From NCBI RefSeq assembly GCF_030542105.1, contig NZ_JAUOFB010000001.1:1550001-1614000 (forward strand): DNA of 64,000 nt, read 5' to 3'. The position numbers and the translations under genes are program-made. How positions within the stretch are numbered: position 1 is the first letter of the stretch; each line of letters begins with the position of its first letter. Positions 54,010 to 62,664 of this stretch are shown one piece after another. This stretch comes from Hymenobacter sp. BT730. Lineage in GTDB: Bacteria; Bacteroidota; Bacteroidia; Cytophagales; Hymenobacteraceae. Below the pieces are notes generated by a model. That model made no database searches, was not told where the DNA came from, and saw only the letters and a list, made by a program, of their open reading frames with translations.

Positions 54010-54354
54010 AAAATAATCGGTTAAGGAAGGAGAAAAAGGAACACTGGAAACCAACAGGGAAAGACATTTTCCCATCATGCGGGTTTCTATAAGTAGGGAA
54101 TAATGTGCTTGTTATACGAACCGTTGAGCCGTATGATTCACTTTTATTCTTTAATAAATACTGATTTCGCCAAATTGGCGCACTGCCGGTATCCGTATTT
54201 TTAACTGGCAAACCTTCTTACTATTCCATAAAAAGCAGATTATAGAGTCTGGACAGGTTTACAGGACCTATATAAATGGCTTCATGCTAGGCCAAAATGT
54301 TTCCTTCTTCAGTACTATTGATTAAGCAAACTATTTTCCACCCCCTGTAGCTCC
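54010..54354. other. AT-rich divergent intergenic region
   Basis: A 345-base promoter region between the repeat lipoprotein gene and the DCC gene. It contains CGCCAA-a-TTGGCG (54168-54180), a perfect 6-bp inverted repeat that could be an operator. No ORF or exact TAnnTTTG element identified. Confidence 0.4.
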
Positions 54355-54768
54355 ATGACGGCTTTCCCGGCAATTATTTTGTTTGATGGCGTCTGTAACC
54401 TCTGCAATAGTTTTGTGCAGTTTGTCATTCAGCACGACCCGGCTGGCAACTTCCGCTTTGCGGCCCTGCAGTCGCCGGAAGCGCAGGCATTACTGGCTGC
54501 CCAAGGCCATGTAGTACCCGTTGGCGAGCCGCAGTCAGTGTTGCTACTGGAAAACGGGCAGCTTTATTCGCATTCCACCGCCGCACTGCGCATAGCCCGG
54601 CAGCTAACCTGGCCCTGGCGCTGGAGCTACGCCGCCATCTGGCTGCCTCAGCGCCTGCGCGATGCCGTGTACCGCTGGGTGGCACGGCATCGATATCAGT
54701 GGTTTGGCAAACAGGATGCCTGCTGGCTGCCCACCCCGGAGTTGCGCGCCCGTTTCCTGGCAGGTTAG
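54355..54768 (+). CDS. DCC1-like thiol-disulfide oxidoreductase family protein (DUF393)
   Basis: 137 residues. The opening AIILFDGVCNLCNSFVQFVI is the family signature, with the CxxC pair at Cys14 and Cys17 in a thioredoxin-like fold. RFAALQSPEAQALL and HSTAALRIARQL are the other conserved blocks. DCC proteins are thought to be thiol oxidoreductases, but most are uncharacterised. They are often encoded beside or fused to HTTM proteins, and one is 0.9 kb away here. Followed after 66 nt by the MDR reductase gene on the same strand. Confidence 0.9.
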   Translation: MTAFPAIILFDGVCNLCNSFVQFVIQHDPAGNFRFAALQSPEAQALLAAQGHVVPVGEPQSVLLLENGQLYSHSTAALRIARQLTWPWRWSYAAIWLPQRLRDAVYRWVARHRYQWFGKQDACWLPTPELRARFLAG

Positions 54769-54834
54769 CGCAGGCCCCGCGTTTTGTTATTTGCCAGTAC
54801 CTTACGACGCCTCTTCCACCCAACTCCCTTCTGC

Positions 54835-55842
54835 ATGCAAGCACTAGTTCTTGAAGGCATCAGCCAGCCCCTACAGCTCCGCGACGTGCCTACGCCCACT
54901 GCCGGCCCCGGACAACTCCTGGTTCACCTGCACGCCGCGGCCCTCAACCACCGCGACGTCTGGATTCAGCACGGCCAATATGCCGGGCTCCGGTTTCCGT
55001 GCATCCTGGGTTCCGATGGAGCAGGCGTCGTTTCCGCCGTTGGGGAGGGAGTTGATCCACAGTGGCTGGGCCAGAAGGTGCTCATCAACCCGGGGCATAA
55101 CTGGGGCGAAAACCCCAGGGCACAGGGCCGTTCCTTTGCCATTGTAGGTTTGCCGGAGCAGGGCACGTTCGCCGAATTCCTGAGCGTACCCTTACAATAT
55201 GTGCACCCCATGCCGCAGCATCTGAGCTTTGCCCAAGCTGCGGCCTTGCCTCTGGCTGGCGTAACGGCCTATCGGGCCACCTTCACCCGGGCCGGTCTGC
55301 AAGCCCAGGAGCGGGTGCTGATTACGGGCATAGGTGGTGGGGTAGCTTTGCTGGCCATGCAAATGGCCGTGGCCCGCGGCGCACAAGTGTGGGTCACTTC
55401 CGGCTCCGACGAGAAAATAGCCCGGGCCGTAGCCTTAGGTGCGCAGGGTGGCATCAATTACAAAACCGAAGGCTGGGCCATGACAATAGCCAAAGAAGCC
55501 GGTGGGCCTTTCGATGTAATTGTGGACAGCGCTGCTGGCCCTGCTTTTGCCCAACTGCTGGATGTGGCTGCTCCCGGCGGCCGTATAGTGTTCTACGGGG
55601 GTACCTTGGGCACTATTCCGCAGGTACCGCCCGCCAAAATATTCTGGAAGCAGCTCTCTATTCTGGGTTCTACCATGGGTACCGAGCAGGATTTCGCCGA
55701 GTTGCTGGCTCTGGTTACCGAGCATCAATTGCATCCCGTGGTAGATGAAGTGTTGCCGCTTGCCGAAGGCGAAGCCGCTATGCGACGCATGGATAATGGA
55801 CAGCAGTTTGGCAAAATTGTATTGCAGATTTCACATGAATAA
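54835..55842 (+). CDS. Medium-chain dehydrogenase/reductase, quinone-oxidoreductase-like
   Basis: 335 residues from the ATG at 54835 (MQALVLEGISQPLQLRD); an upstream frame extension overlaps the spacer. The GroES-like N-terminal domain contains HAAALNHRDVWIQHGQY and FPCILGSDGAGVVSAVGEG. The Rossmann domain contains VLITGIGGGVALLAMQMAVARGA. The Cys-rich structural zinc loop of alcohol dehydrogenases is missing (NWGENPRAQG in its place), so it is a zinc-independent NADPH reductase of the QOR/YogA type. Substrate unknown. TACCTTAC, a weak promoter match, lies about 30 nt ahead. Confidence 0.9.
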   Translation: MQALVLEGISQPLQLRDVPTPTAGPGQLLVHLHAAALNHRDVWIQHGQYAGLRFPCILGSDGAGVVSAVGEGVDPQWLGQKVLINPGHNWGENPRAQGRSFAIVGLPEQGTFAEFLSVPLQYVHPMPQHLSFAQAAALPLAGVTAYRATFTRAGLQAQERVLITGIGGGVALLAMQMAVARGAQVWVTSGSDEKIARAVALGAQGGINYKTEGWAMTIAKEAGGPFDVIVDSAAGPAFAQLLDVAAPGGRIVFYGGTLGTIPQVPPAKIFWKQLSILGSTMGTEQDFAELLALVTEHQLHPVVDEVLPLAEGEAAMRRMDNGQQFGKIVLQISHE

Positions 55843-55920
55843 ATTTCTGGAATATTATTTATAAACTATTGAAAATCAACATTATAACTTGCAATATTTT
55901 GGAGTAATATTCGCTGAAAA

Positions 55921-56253
55921 ATGAATGAAGAGAGGGGCTTTTCTGTTATAAAGCGTACGATAATTCAATCAGGACTCTTCGCTCTTCCCTATATGAAATC
56001 AGCTGCTGATTACCTCAATGCACCGGTTTTCTACCTGACCTACCCAACCGGGGAACAGGCAGAATCGGCGCCGGTTGTAACTTATGATGATGCACTGCGG
56101 GCCATTGAAACTGCCCTGGCCGATGCGGAACAATACCGCTACTTGTTGATGCGCGCTTTGCGCCGGAAGTCCCCGGATGCGGCCGAACAAACCACCACGG
56201 CGCCGGTAGTTTCCATGGTGCCCTTTTATTCGGAAGATGATATGGCCGCTTAA
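55921..56253 (+). CDS. Hypothetical small protein
   Basis: 110 residues from the ATG at 55921, or 86 from an internal ATG at 55993. The upstream AT-rich block containing TAATATTCG favours the first. The core (VTYDDALRAIETALADAEQYRYLLMRALRRKS) is one long amphipathic helix, preceded by a short beta-rich segment (NAPVFYLTYPTGEQ). No signal peptide, no known domain. It ends beside a hairpin shared with the convergent FAD protein gene. Confidence 0.55.
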   Translation: MNEERGFSVIKRTIIQSGLFALPYMKSAADYLNAPVFYLTYPTGEQAESAPVVTYDDALRAIETALADAEQYRYLLMRALRRKSPDAAEQTTTAPVVSMVPFYSEDDMAA

Positions 56254-56273
56254 GTGCCTTTTTATTTCACATA

Positions 56274-56313
56274 CCAAATGCCACTGCTGAGCCTGTTTCA
56301 GCGGTGGCATTTG
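56274..56313. terminator. Hairpin between convergent genes
   Basis: CCAAATGCCAC(t)GCTGA pairs with TCAGC(g)GTGGCATTTGG: 16 pairs plus one G-T wobble. No T-run on the plus strand; a bidirectional 3'-end structure is likely. Confidence 0.65.
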
Positions 56314-56315
56314 GC

Positions 56316-57716
56316 TTAAACCCTCGGCTGGCCCGCCACTTTACTGCCCAGAAGCTGGGCCAGCGCCACCGCCTGCTGCCTCAGCTCCGGCACAGCAGTC
56401 GATTCAAAATATGCGGGCCGACGACTGGGGCCAAGTGTGAAATACACCGGTGAAACCGATCCGTCGGCTGTAAGCAAGGCGCCGTGCTCATCCGTAACAA
56501 TGCCTAACCGCAAGGCATCAGGTACCAGTTGGCCGGCTTCCCGCAGGCTTAGTACCAGGGGGTCCTGAATGCGGGTGTAGTCCAGCAAAGGCCCGGTGCA
56601 GGAAACCACGTGCTGCGCCGTCAGGACAGCAGTACTTCTCTTTCGCCGAATGTGGACGGCCAGCTCAGGGCCCTGCGAAACCAGATGCTGTACCCGGCCC
56701 TGGTATACTTGTACTTGGCCGGCGGCCATCAACTGTTCTATAATGGCGGCATTCTGCGGCGGGCTACGATGCCGGATGGTAGTCCAGAGCGAAGAGACGT
56801 GGCGGAGAAAACGGGCCTGTTCCGGCAAAGGCCAGTTTGCCCAAATGTTGCCCAGATCAGGCCGGAGCGAATCCAGCACCGGCCGCCAGTCAATGCCTTG
56901 TGTGGCCGCTGTGCGCACGCGCCGGCGAATAGCGGCCACTACCTCACCTACCGTTTTTAATTCCTGCAGCTCAGTAGTGTAAAAACTGGGATAGGTGGGT
57001 TCTGCCGGGCCATGCGTACTAGGCCAGCGCCCGTGTCCCGAAACCACGGTGATAGGCGCACGGTGGCCGTCGGCGCGTAGACCGAGCAATACATCCACTG
57101 CGGTAAGGCCAGAGCCTATCAATAGCACAGAATCATCCAAGCCAATGGAGCGCAAGGCCCCCTGTGCCCACGGGTTGCCATGAAAGCCTGGGTGGTTGCT
57201 GTAGCCATCAGCCGGACGAGTGGGTGGTAGTGGCGGAAAATTGCCCAAAGCCAGAACAACATAGTCGCTGGATAAGCGTGTGCCATTGGCCAGCTCCAAA
57301 ACCGCTGATTTTCCATCCGGGGCTAAAGTAGCGGCAGTAGCCGCGGTATGATGTACCGTAACCCGAATGCCATTTATAGGAGAATGGCTTATAATCGTAG
57401 TTACCAACTCCTGTATATAATGCCCATAGGTTTCACGGGAACAGAATTCCTGCTCACAGGCTGGCGTGTGGTTTGTCTGTAGCCATTCCACAAAGTGGCC
57501 CGGATTTTCCGGGAAAGCACTTAGTTGAGGACTACGCACATTCAGCAGATATTCTGGTCGGCGGGCAGTGTAAGCCAGCCCCGGACCAGCAATAGGGCGT
57601 GGCTCTACTAGGTGGATATCACAGGCAAATGGCCCGCCTGGTAAATGCGCCAGCTGTACCGCCAGCATGGAACCCGAAAATCCCCCGCCCAAAATCGTTA
57701 TGGTCTTTCGTTTCAC
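56316..57716 (-). CDS. FAD/NAD(P)-binding oxidoreductase (NAD_binding_9 family)
   Basis: 466 residues. The N-terminus ITILGGGFSGSMLAVQLAHL is a dinucleotide-binding Rossmann loop (GGGFSG at 10-15). It is followed by LVEPRPIAGPGLAYTA and LLNVRSPQLSAFPENPGHF, typical of the FAD-NAD(P)-binding (PF13454-like) family. A second nucleotide loop is SVLLIGSGLTAVDVLLGL, and VVSCTGPLLDYTRIQDPL lies near the end. Relatives include hydroxyacylglutathione-linked and siderophore-type oxidoreductases, but most are uncharacterised. No signal peptide. The flavin-binding assignment is secure; the substrate is not. Confidence 0.88.
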   Translation of the reverse strand: MKRKTITILGGGFSGSMLAVQLAHLPGGPFACDIHLVEPRPIAGPGLAYTARRPEYLLNVRSPQLSAFPENPGHFVEWLQTNHTPACEQEFCSRETYGHYIQELVTTIISHSPINGIRVTVHHTAATAATLAPDGKSAVLELANGTRLSSDYVVLALGNFPPLPPTRPADGYSNHPGFHGNPWAQGALRSIGLDDSVLLIGSGLTAVDVLLGLRADGHRAPITVVSGHGRWPSTHGPAEPTYPSFYTTELQELKTVGEVVAAIRRRVRTAATQGIDWRPVLDSLRPDLGNIWANWPLPEQARFLRHVSSLWTTIRHRSPPQNAAIIEQLMAAGQVQVYQGRVQHLVSQGPELAVHIRRKRSTAVLTAQHVVSCTGPLLDYTRIQDPLVLSLREAGQLVPDALRLGIVTDEHGALLTADGSVSPVYFTLGPSRRPAYFESTAVPELRQQAVALAQLLGSKVAGQPRV

Positions 57717-57850
57717 TGAGGTGAGTTCAAGAAGGGTGGGAGAGTTTGGGCGGATAAAATGGGAGAAAAGATTCTTACTAAAAAATCAAGGGCATAAGCC
57801 AATAAGCTAATTGTGGTTCTTCCCGCCTGCAGCTTGTGCCCTCAAACGAA

Positions 57851-57883
57851 CCGCCCGGCCGTGCGTTGCGCACAGCCGGGCGG
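57851..57883. terminator. GC-rich hairpin downstream of hldD
   Basis: CCGCCCGGC and GCCGGGCGG pair, with an inner GTGCG/CGCAC stem after one mismatch. No T-run follows on either strand. It lies between the hldD stop and the FAD protein gene start, and may be a terminator or 3'-end stabiliser for hldD. Confidence 0.5.
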
Positions 57884-57932
57884 CTAGATGTAAAATCGAA
57901 GCAAATGGCTCTGGTTTAGTTAGCCACCCTGA

Positions 57933-58901
57933 TTAATAGTAGGCGCCTGTTGCCAGATAATTGCGCACATAATCATTGATGCCATCTTCCAGGCGGGTGA
58001 AAGGCCGGTCGTAGCCAATGCTGCGCAGCTTGCGCATATCAGCCTCCGTAAAGTACTGGTACTTGTCACGGATGTCCTCGGGTGTGTCTTTGAACTGGAT
58101 GTCAGCCGTCATATCCAGCGCGGCAAACGTGTTCAGGGCTAAATCCAGGAAAGTGCGGGCCTCGCCGGTGCCCAGGTTGTAGATGCCGGAATGCTGGCGG
58201 TGATGCAGCAGGAAGTAGCACACTTCCACCACGTCCTTCACATACACGAAGTCGCGCATCTGGCCGCCGTCAGTATAGTCGGGGTTGTGGGAGCGGAACA
58301 GCTCCATGGAGCCTGTGCGCCGAATCTGCTCAAACGCGTGCAGAATCACGGACGCCATGCGGCCCTTGTGGTATTCGTTGGGGCCGTACACATTGAAAAA
58401 CTTCAGGCCCGCCCAGAAAAACGGCTTTTCTTCCTGCTCCACGGCCCAGTTGTCAAAGTCATTCTTCGACTCGCCGTAGGGGTTCAAGGGGCGGTACAAA
58501 GGCAAAAGCGCATCGTCCTGATCAGAATAACCCAGCGTGCCCGAGCCGTAGGTAGCGGCCGAGGAGGCGTATACCAGCGGCAGATGATAGCGCACACAGG
58601 CCTGCCACATCTGCTTGGAGTAATTCAGGTTGAGCAGGTCCAGTACGGCGCGGTCCTGCTCGGTGGTATCGGTGCGGGCGCCGAGGTGGAAGATGAATTC
58701 CACTTCCTCGTGGTTTTTATCGAGCCACTCAAAAAACTCGTTGCGGTCTACGTACTCGCGCAGGTGCTTGCCCTTGAGGTTGGCCAGCTTGCGCTCCACT
58801 GAGAAATTATCCACCACTACAATGTCGTTGAAGTTGGCGGCATTGAGGCGGGTTACAAGGCAGCTGGCAATAAAGCCGGCCGCTCCGGTCACAACTATCA
58901 T
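57933..58901 (-). CDS. hldD: ADP-L-glycero-D-manno-heptose 6-epimerase
   Basis: 322-residue short-chain dehydrogenase/epimerase supplying ADP-heptose for lipopolysaccharide core synthesis. The ATG at 58901 begins MIVVTGAAGFIAS (NADP loop); an upstream in-frame start adds 10 residues. Catalytic residues are visible: ASSAATYGSG and Tyr142-xxx-Lys146 in NPYGESKNDFD. FFNVYGPNEYHKGRMASV and DGGQMRDFVYVKDVV are the family-specific blocks. Together with lpxB in this window it indicates a Gram-negative envelope with heptose-bearing saccharide. The exact sugar product is inferred from family similarity. Confidence 0.94.
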   Translation of the reverse strand: MIVVTGAAGFIASCLVTRLNAANFNDIVVVDNFSVERKLANLKGKHLREYVDRNEFFEWLDKNHEEVEFIFHLGARTDTTEQDRAVLDLLNLNYSKQMWQACVRYHLPLVYASSAATYGSGTLGYSDQDDALLPLYRPLNPYGESKNDFDNWAVEQEEKPFFWAGLKFFNVYGPNEYHKGRMASVILHAFEQIRRTGSMELFRSHNPDYTDGGQMRDFVYVKDVVEVCYFLLHHRQHSGIYNLGTGEARTFLDLALNTFAALDMTADIQFKDTPEDIRDKYQYFTEADMRKLRSIGYDRPFTRLEDGINDYVRNYLATGAYY

Positions 58902-58980
58902 AGGGCTGAAATTTTGCCTAAAAGTAGGCATTATCCACCGTCTGCATTTCCTCGACTGACGAGTACTTGACTTGGCGCGC

Positions 58981-58988
58981 TACCTTTG
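58981..58988 (+). promoter_or_regulatory. Bacteroidota -7 promoter element abutting a start codon
   Basis: TACCTTTG matches TAnnTTTG exactly and ends 3 nt before the ATG at 58992. If it is the promoter, the mRNA is leaderless or nearly so. Confidence 0.55.
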
Positions 58989-58991
58989 CCC

Positions 58992-59909
58992 ATGCTTCAG
59001 TTATTTCTACGCGTGTTTCGGGCGCTGCCTTTGCTCGGGTTGCTCGCCTGCCAGCCCGATAAGCAGCCCGCCACTACTGAAAATGCCGCCCGGCCCCAGC
59101 AGCTGACCGACGACCTGGGCCGCAACCTTACTGTGCCGGCCCAGCCGCGCCGTATTCTGGCGCTGGCCCCGTCCATGACGGAAATGCTGTACGCCGTAGC
59201 CGATACCGCCACCATCATAGCCCGCACCCAGGTCTGTGACTTCCCACAGGCAGCCCTGCGCAAACCGGTGGTCAACAGCTATCCGCTGGATCTGGAGCGC
59301 CTGGTAGCGCTGCAGCCCGATGTAGTCTTCACCATTGAAGGCATTACCTCCCAGGATGATGCGGCCCGCCTGGAAAAGCTGGGCATTCCGGTGTATTATC
59401 AGCGCTACAACAAGGTAGAGGATATTTTCAAAGGGCTGCAGGACCTGGGCCGCATTCTGCACCGCGAGCCACAAGCCCGCCACCTCACCGATTCCCTCCG
59501 CACTGCGCTGAAAGCCATAACCGAGGCGGCACCAGCCGGGCCGCGCCCCCGGGTGCTGGCCATTACCTGGCAGGACCCCATTTATGTATATGGCCAGAAC
59601 ACCCTGTTTACCGATAAAATAAGGCTGGCCGGCGGGCAAAATGCCGTGGTTGAGTCTTTCCCGCAACCCTACCCGGCCCTCACGCGCGAGTACATTCTGC
59701 AACTGAACCCCGATGTGTTGCTGGGCGGCCGCTTCGGGCAGCTGGACAGCACGTTTTTCAAGAATTATCCGGAGTTGCGCCGCATACGGGCTTACCAGAA
59801 CCGCCGCGTGTTTGCCGTCACCGGCAACCTGATGGAGCGCCCCAGCCCGCGTGTGGTAGAATCTATTCAGGAGCTGCAACGCTTGTTGCGGCAGCCGGCT
59901 GCCCGGTAA
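58992..59909 (+). CDS. ABC transporter substrate-binding lipoprotein (BtuF/hemin-cobalamin type)
   Basis: 305 residues. The ATG at 58992 gives a lipoprotein signal (MLQLFLRVFRALPLLGLLAC, Cys20); a TTG two codons upstream overlaps the promoter motif. The mature part is a class III periplasmic-binding protein: RRILALAPSMTEMLYAVA, PVVNSYPLDLERLVALQPDVVF, the long linking helix near LGIPVYYQRYNKVEDIFKGL, AGGQNAVVE and PDVLLGG. These features fit the cobalamin/heme/siderophore group; specificity is unknown. It is followed after 27 nt by a FecCD-type permease, but no ATPase gene follows. Confidence 0.9.
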   Translation: MLQLFLRVFRALPLLGLLACQPDKQPATTENAARPQQLTDDLGRNLTVPAQPRRILALAPSMTEMLYAVADTATIIARTQVCDFPQAALRKPVVNSYPLDLERLVALQPDVVFTIEGITSQDDAARLEKLGIPVYYQRYNKVEDIFKGLQDLGRILHREPQARHLTDSLRTALKAITEAAPAGPRPRVLAITWQDPIYVYGQNTLFTDKIRLAGGQNAVVESFPQPYPALTREYILQLNPDVLLGGRFGQLDSTFFKNYPELRRIRAYQNRRVFAVTGNLMERPSPRVVESIQELQRLLRQPAAR

Positions 59910-59936
59910 TTCCACCGGCTGGTGTTACTTCACGCT

Positions 59937-60947
59937 ATGAATCAACGTGCCGCCATTTGGCTAGTGCTGGGCCTGGTGCTGCTGGTGGTACTACTGGCGC
60001 TGGGTTTGCGCGTGGGCAGCTACTCGGTAGACTATGCCCTGGTGCGCCGCGCGCTGCTGCACTACAACCCTACCGACCCAGCCCAGCTGGTACTGGTGGA
60101 GCTGCGCCTGCCCCGCTTGCTGCTGGCGGTGCTGGCCGGCGCGGGCCTGGCTGTGAGTGGTTACCTCATGCAGGCCATGGTAAACAATGCCCTGGCCGAC
60201 CCCTATCTGCTGGGCACTGCCTCCGGCGGGGCCTTAGGTGCTATTCTATGCTTTTCTTTCCTGCCCAGCGTTTTTCTGGGTGGCTTCTACTTGCCGCCGC
60301 TGGCGGCCTTGGCCGGTGCCCTGGGCACTACGCTGGTAGTAGTAGTGCTGGGCATGCAGCAAGGGCAATTGCGGCCGGCGCAACTGTTGCTAGGCGGCGT
60401 AGCTATTGGTTCCCTGACTACCGCCATAGGCGGGTTGCTTACTTTTTTGTCTGACACTCAGGAAAAGCTGCGCTCCGTGGCATTCTGGGCCATGGGTAGC
60501 TTTGAGCGGGCCGGCTGGGAGTTGCTGCCTTATCCGGCCGTGGCGCTGGCAGTGGTATTGGGGCTGTTTTTGTTCCTGCAGAAAGACCTCTCCATTTTAT
60601 TGCTGGGGGAGGAGCGGGCCCAGGCCTTGGGCGTGGATGTAGGCCGTACCCGCTGGATCCTCATCATTGCGGCCTCGGGGCTTACGGGCTGTGTAGTAGC
60701 CTTATGCGGGCCTATTGGGTTTGTCGGGCTCATGATTCCGCACATCACGCGCTGGCTGTTGGGCGTCACGGGCCGGGCCAACCTTTGGGTGTGCGCAGTG
60801 CTGGGGGGCAACTTTCTGTTGGCCTGCGACCTGCTGGCCCGCGTACTCTACCCACCTGCCGGCTTACCCGTAGGCATCGTTACTGCCCTGTTTGGCGTAC
60901 CGTTCTTCGTATATTTGCTGCGAAAAAAAGAAGGATTCAGGGTGTAG
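59937..60947 (+). CDS. FecCD-family ABC transporter permease
   Basis: 336 residues with about ten transmembrane helices. Family blocks are LRLPRLLLAVLAGAGLAVSGYLMQAMVNNALADP, LLGTASGGALGAIL, LLLGGVAIGSLTTAIGGLLTF, GEERAQALGVDVG and GPIGFVGLMIPHITRWLLG (the ATPase-coupling segment). The ATG at 59937 is preferred to a GTG 15 nt upstream. It forms an operon with the preceding binding lipoprotein and should import cobalamin, heme or a ferric siderophore. The usual third gene, a BtuD/FecE ATPase, is not in this window; it may be elsewhere in the genome. Confidence 0.93.
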   Translation: MNQRAAIWLVLGLVLLVVLLALGLRVGSYSVDYALVRRALLHYNPTDPAQLVLVELRLPRLLLAVLAGAGLAVSGYLMQAMVNNALADPYLLGTASGGALGAILCFSFLPSVFLGGFYLPPLAALAGALGTTLVVVVLGMQQGQLRPAQLLLGGVAIGSLTTAIGGLLTFLSDTQEKLRSVAFWAMGSFERAGWELLPYPAVALAVVLGLFLFLQKDLSILLLGEERAQALGVDVGRTRWILIIAASGLTGCVVALCGPIGFVGLMIPHITRWLLGVTGRANLWVCAVLGGNFLLACDLLARVLYPPAGLPVGIVTALFGVPFFVYLLRKKEGFRV

Positions 60948-61060
60948 GGGTTACCAGTAGCAAGTATTGGTGCTGCCTATTTCTAACCGTATTACCTGTA
61001 TTGGCTGGCCGATAATGCCAGTTCGCAGGCCCTGAGTTCTACCACTCAATACCCCACAGA

Positions 61061-61480
61061 ATGATTTACGTTAGCCGGCAGGAACACTTCAACGCGGCCC
61101 ATAAGCTATATAACCCTAACTGGAGCGAAGAGCGGAACCGTGAGGTTTTCGGCCCCTGCGCTAACACCAACTGGCACGGTCATAACTTCGACCTCATCGT
61201 GACGGTGAAAGGCAAGCCCAGCCCCGAAACCGGCTTTGTAGTCGACCTGAAACAGCTCAGCCAGCTGATTCGGGAGCATATCATTGCCCAGGTAGACCAC
61301 AAAAACCTGAATTTGGACGTGCCCTTTATGGCCGGCAAACTGGCCAGCACAGAAAACCTGGTGCTGGCTTTCTGGGAAATTCTGCAGCGCCAGCTCCCCA
61401 CTATCACCGACGCCCACCTGCACTGCATTAAACTCTACGAGACGCCCCGCAACTTTGTAGAGTATTACGGCGAAGCATAG
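61061..61480 (+). CDS. 6-pyruvoyl-tetrahydropterin synthase / QueD family, PTPS-like
   Basis: 139 residues. Zinc ligands are His14 (HFNAAHKL), His39 and His41 (NWHGHNF), with the catalytic Cys33 (FGPCAN). The C-x5-HGH spacing (Cys33 to His39) equals that of mammalian PTPS and is longer than in E. coli QueD. The blocks VFGPCANTNWHGHNF, DHKNLNLDVPF, STENLVLAFWEILQRQLP and LYETPRNFVEYYGE closely follow the animal enzyme as I recall it. The reaction could be 6-pyruvoyl- or 6-carboxy-tetrahydropterin formation from dihydroneopterin triphosphate; the residue pattern hints at the former. Lies 65 nt upstream of lpxB. Confidence 0.9.
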   Translation: MIYVSRQEHFNAAHKLYNPNWSEERNREVFGPCANTNWHGHNFDLIVTVKGKPSPETGFVVDLKQLSQLIREHIIAQVDHKNLNLDVPFMAGKLASTENLVLAFWEILQRQLPTITDAHLHCIKLYETPRNFVEYYGEA

Positions 61481-61545
61481 TTCTGAAGTTGAGTGAGCCC
61501 GCAGGCTCTGTTCAACCTCCGAATTCATCATTCAGAAGCAACCCA

Positions 61546-62652
61546 ATGAAGTATTACCTGATAGCCGGGGAGCGTTCCGGCGACCTGCACGCCGCCAACC
61601 TGATGCGTGAGCTAAAGCAGCAAGACCCCCAGGCTGAGTTTCGGGCATGGGGCGGCGACATGATGGCGGCCGAAGGCGCGGAATTGGTGCACCACTACCA
61701 GGAAATGGCCATTATGGGCTTCCTGGAAGCGGCTACCAGTATCCTCAAGTTTCGCGGCTTTCTGAAAGAGTGTGAGCGGGATTTGCAGGCCTGGCAGCCG
61801 GATGTAGTAATTCTGGTAGATTATGCCGGCTTCAACATGCGGGTAGCCAAGTTTGCCAAAGCCGCTGGTCTGAAAGTGTTCTATTACATTTCGCCCAAAA
61901 TCTGGGCCTGGAACCAGAGCCGAGGCCACAAAATCAAGCAGCTCGTCGACAGGATGTTTGTTATTCTGCCCTTCGAGCAGGAGTTCTACAAGCGCTTTGA
62001 GTATAAGGTAGACTACATCGGCAACCCCACGGCCGATGTGGTAGCCGACCACCAGCCATCAGCTGATTTCTACCAGCGTAATAATCTGGACCCCAACCGG
62101 CCCATTATTGCCGTATTGCCGGGCTCGCGTAAGCAGGAAATCGAGGAAATGCTCTTTGAGATGACGGCCATCATCCCGCCGTTCATGGATTACCAGTTTA
62201 TTGTCGCCGGCGTCGATAACCTCGACGCAAACTACTACGCCAACTTCGAGCGCAATAACGTCCGTATCCTCTTCAACCAGACCTACGATATCCTAAGCCA
62301 CGCCAAAGCCGCTATGGTTACCAGCGGCACTGCCACGCTGGAAACCGCGCTATTTGACGTGCCACAGGTTGTGTGCTACCGCACCAGCGCTGTGTCTTAC
62401 GTTATCAGCAAGGCTGTTATTAAGGTCCCTTATATCTCCTTAGTCAATCTGATTGCTGAGAAGGAAGTGGTAAAAGAGCTGATTCAGGGCGAATTCAACT
62501 CTCGCAAACTGGTGCAGGAATTGAAAAAGATTACTACTGACGAAGCCTTTATTGCCAAACAGAAAGCAGATTATGCAGAACTGCGGGAGAAGCTGGGCCG
62601 CAATAATGCAGCTAAGAAAGCAGCGGAGTTGATGGTGGGGTACTTGAAGTAG
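61546..62652 (+). CDS. lpxB: Lipid-A-disaccharide synthase
   Basis: 368 residues, GT19 enzyme that joins UDP-diacylglucosamine and lipid X in lipid A synthesis at the inner membrane. The ATG at 61546 (MKYYLIAGERSGDLHAANL) has the canonical N-terminus; the frame is open 19 codons earlier without support. Signatures are AWGGDMMAAEGAELVHH, MAIMGFLEAA, VILVDYAGFNMRVAK, VFYYISPKIWAWNQSR and VTSGTATLETALFDVPQVVCYRTS. Convergent with clpX across a 23-bp perfect hairpin. Confidence 0.96.
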   Translation: MKYYLIAGERSGDLHAANLMRELKQQDPQAEFRAWGGDMMAAEGAELVHHYQEMAIMGFLEAATSILKFRGFLKECERDLQAWQPDVVILVDYAGFNMRVAKFAKAAGLKVFYYISPKIWAWNQSRGHKIKQLVDRMFVILPFEQEFYKRFEYKVDYIGNPTADVVADHQPSADFYQRNNLDPNRPIIAVLPGSRKQEIEEMLFEMTAIIPPFMDYQFIVAGVDNLDANYYANFERNNVRILFNQTYDILSHAKAAMVTSGTATLETALFDVPQVVCYRTSAVSYVISKAVIKVPYISLVNLIAEKEVVKELIQGEFNSRKLVQELKKITTDEAFIAKQKADYAELREKLGRNNAAKKAAELMVGYLK

Positions 62653-62664
62653 TTATGCCTACTC

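Noticed and set aside
53639..54016. 125-residue Val/Pro/Glu-repeat frame on the plus strand
   Set aside because: It is the complement of the Ser/Thr/Gly repeat. The minus strand has a lipoprotein signal and a start, whereas this frame has neither.
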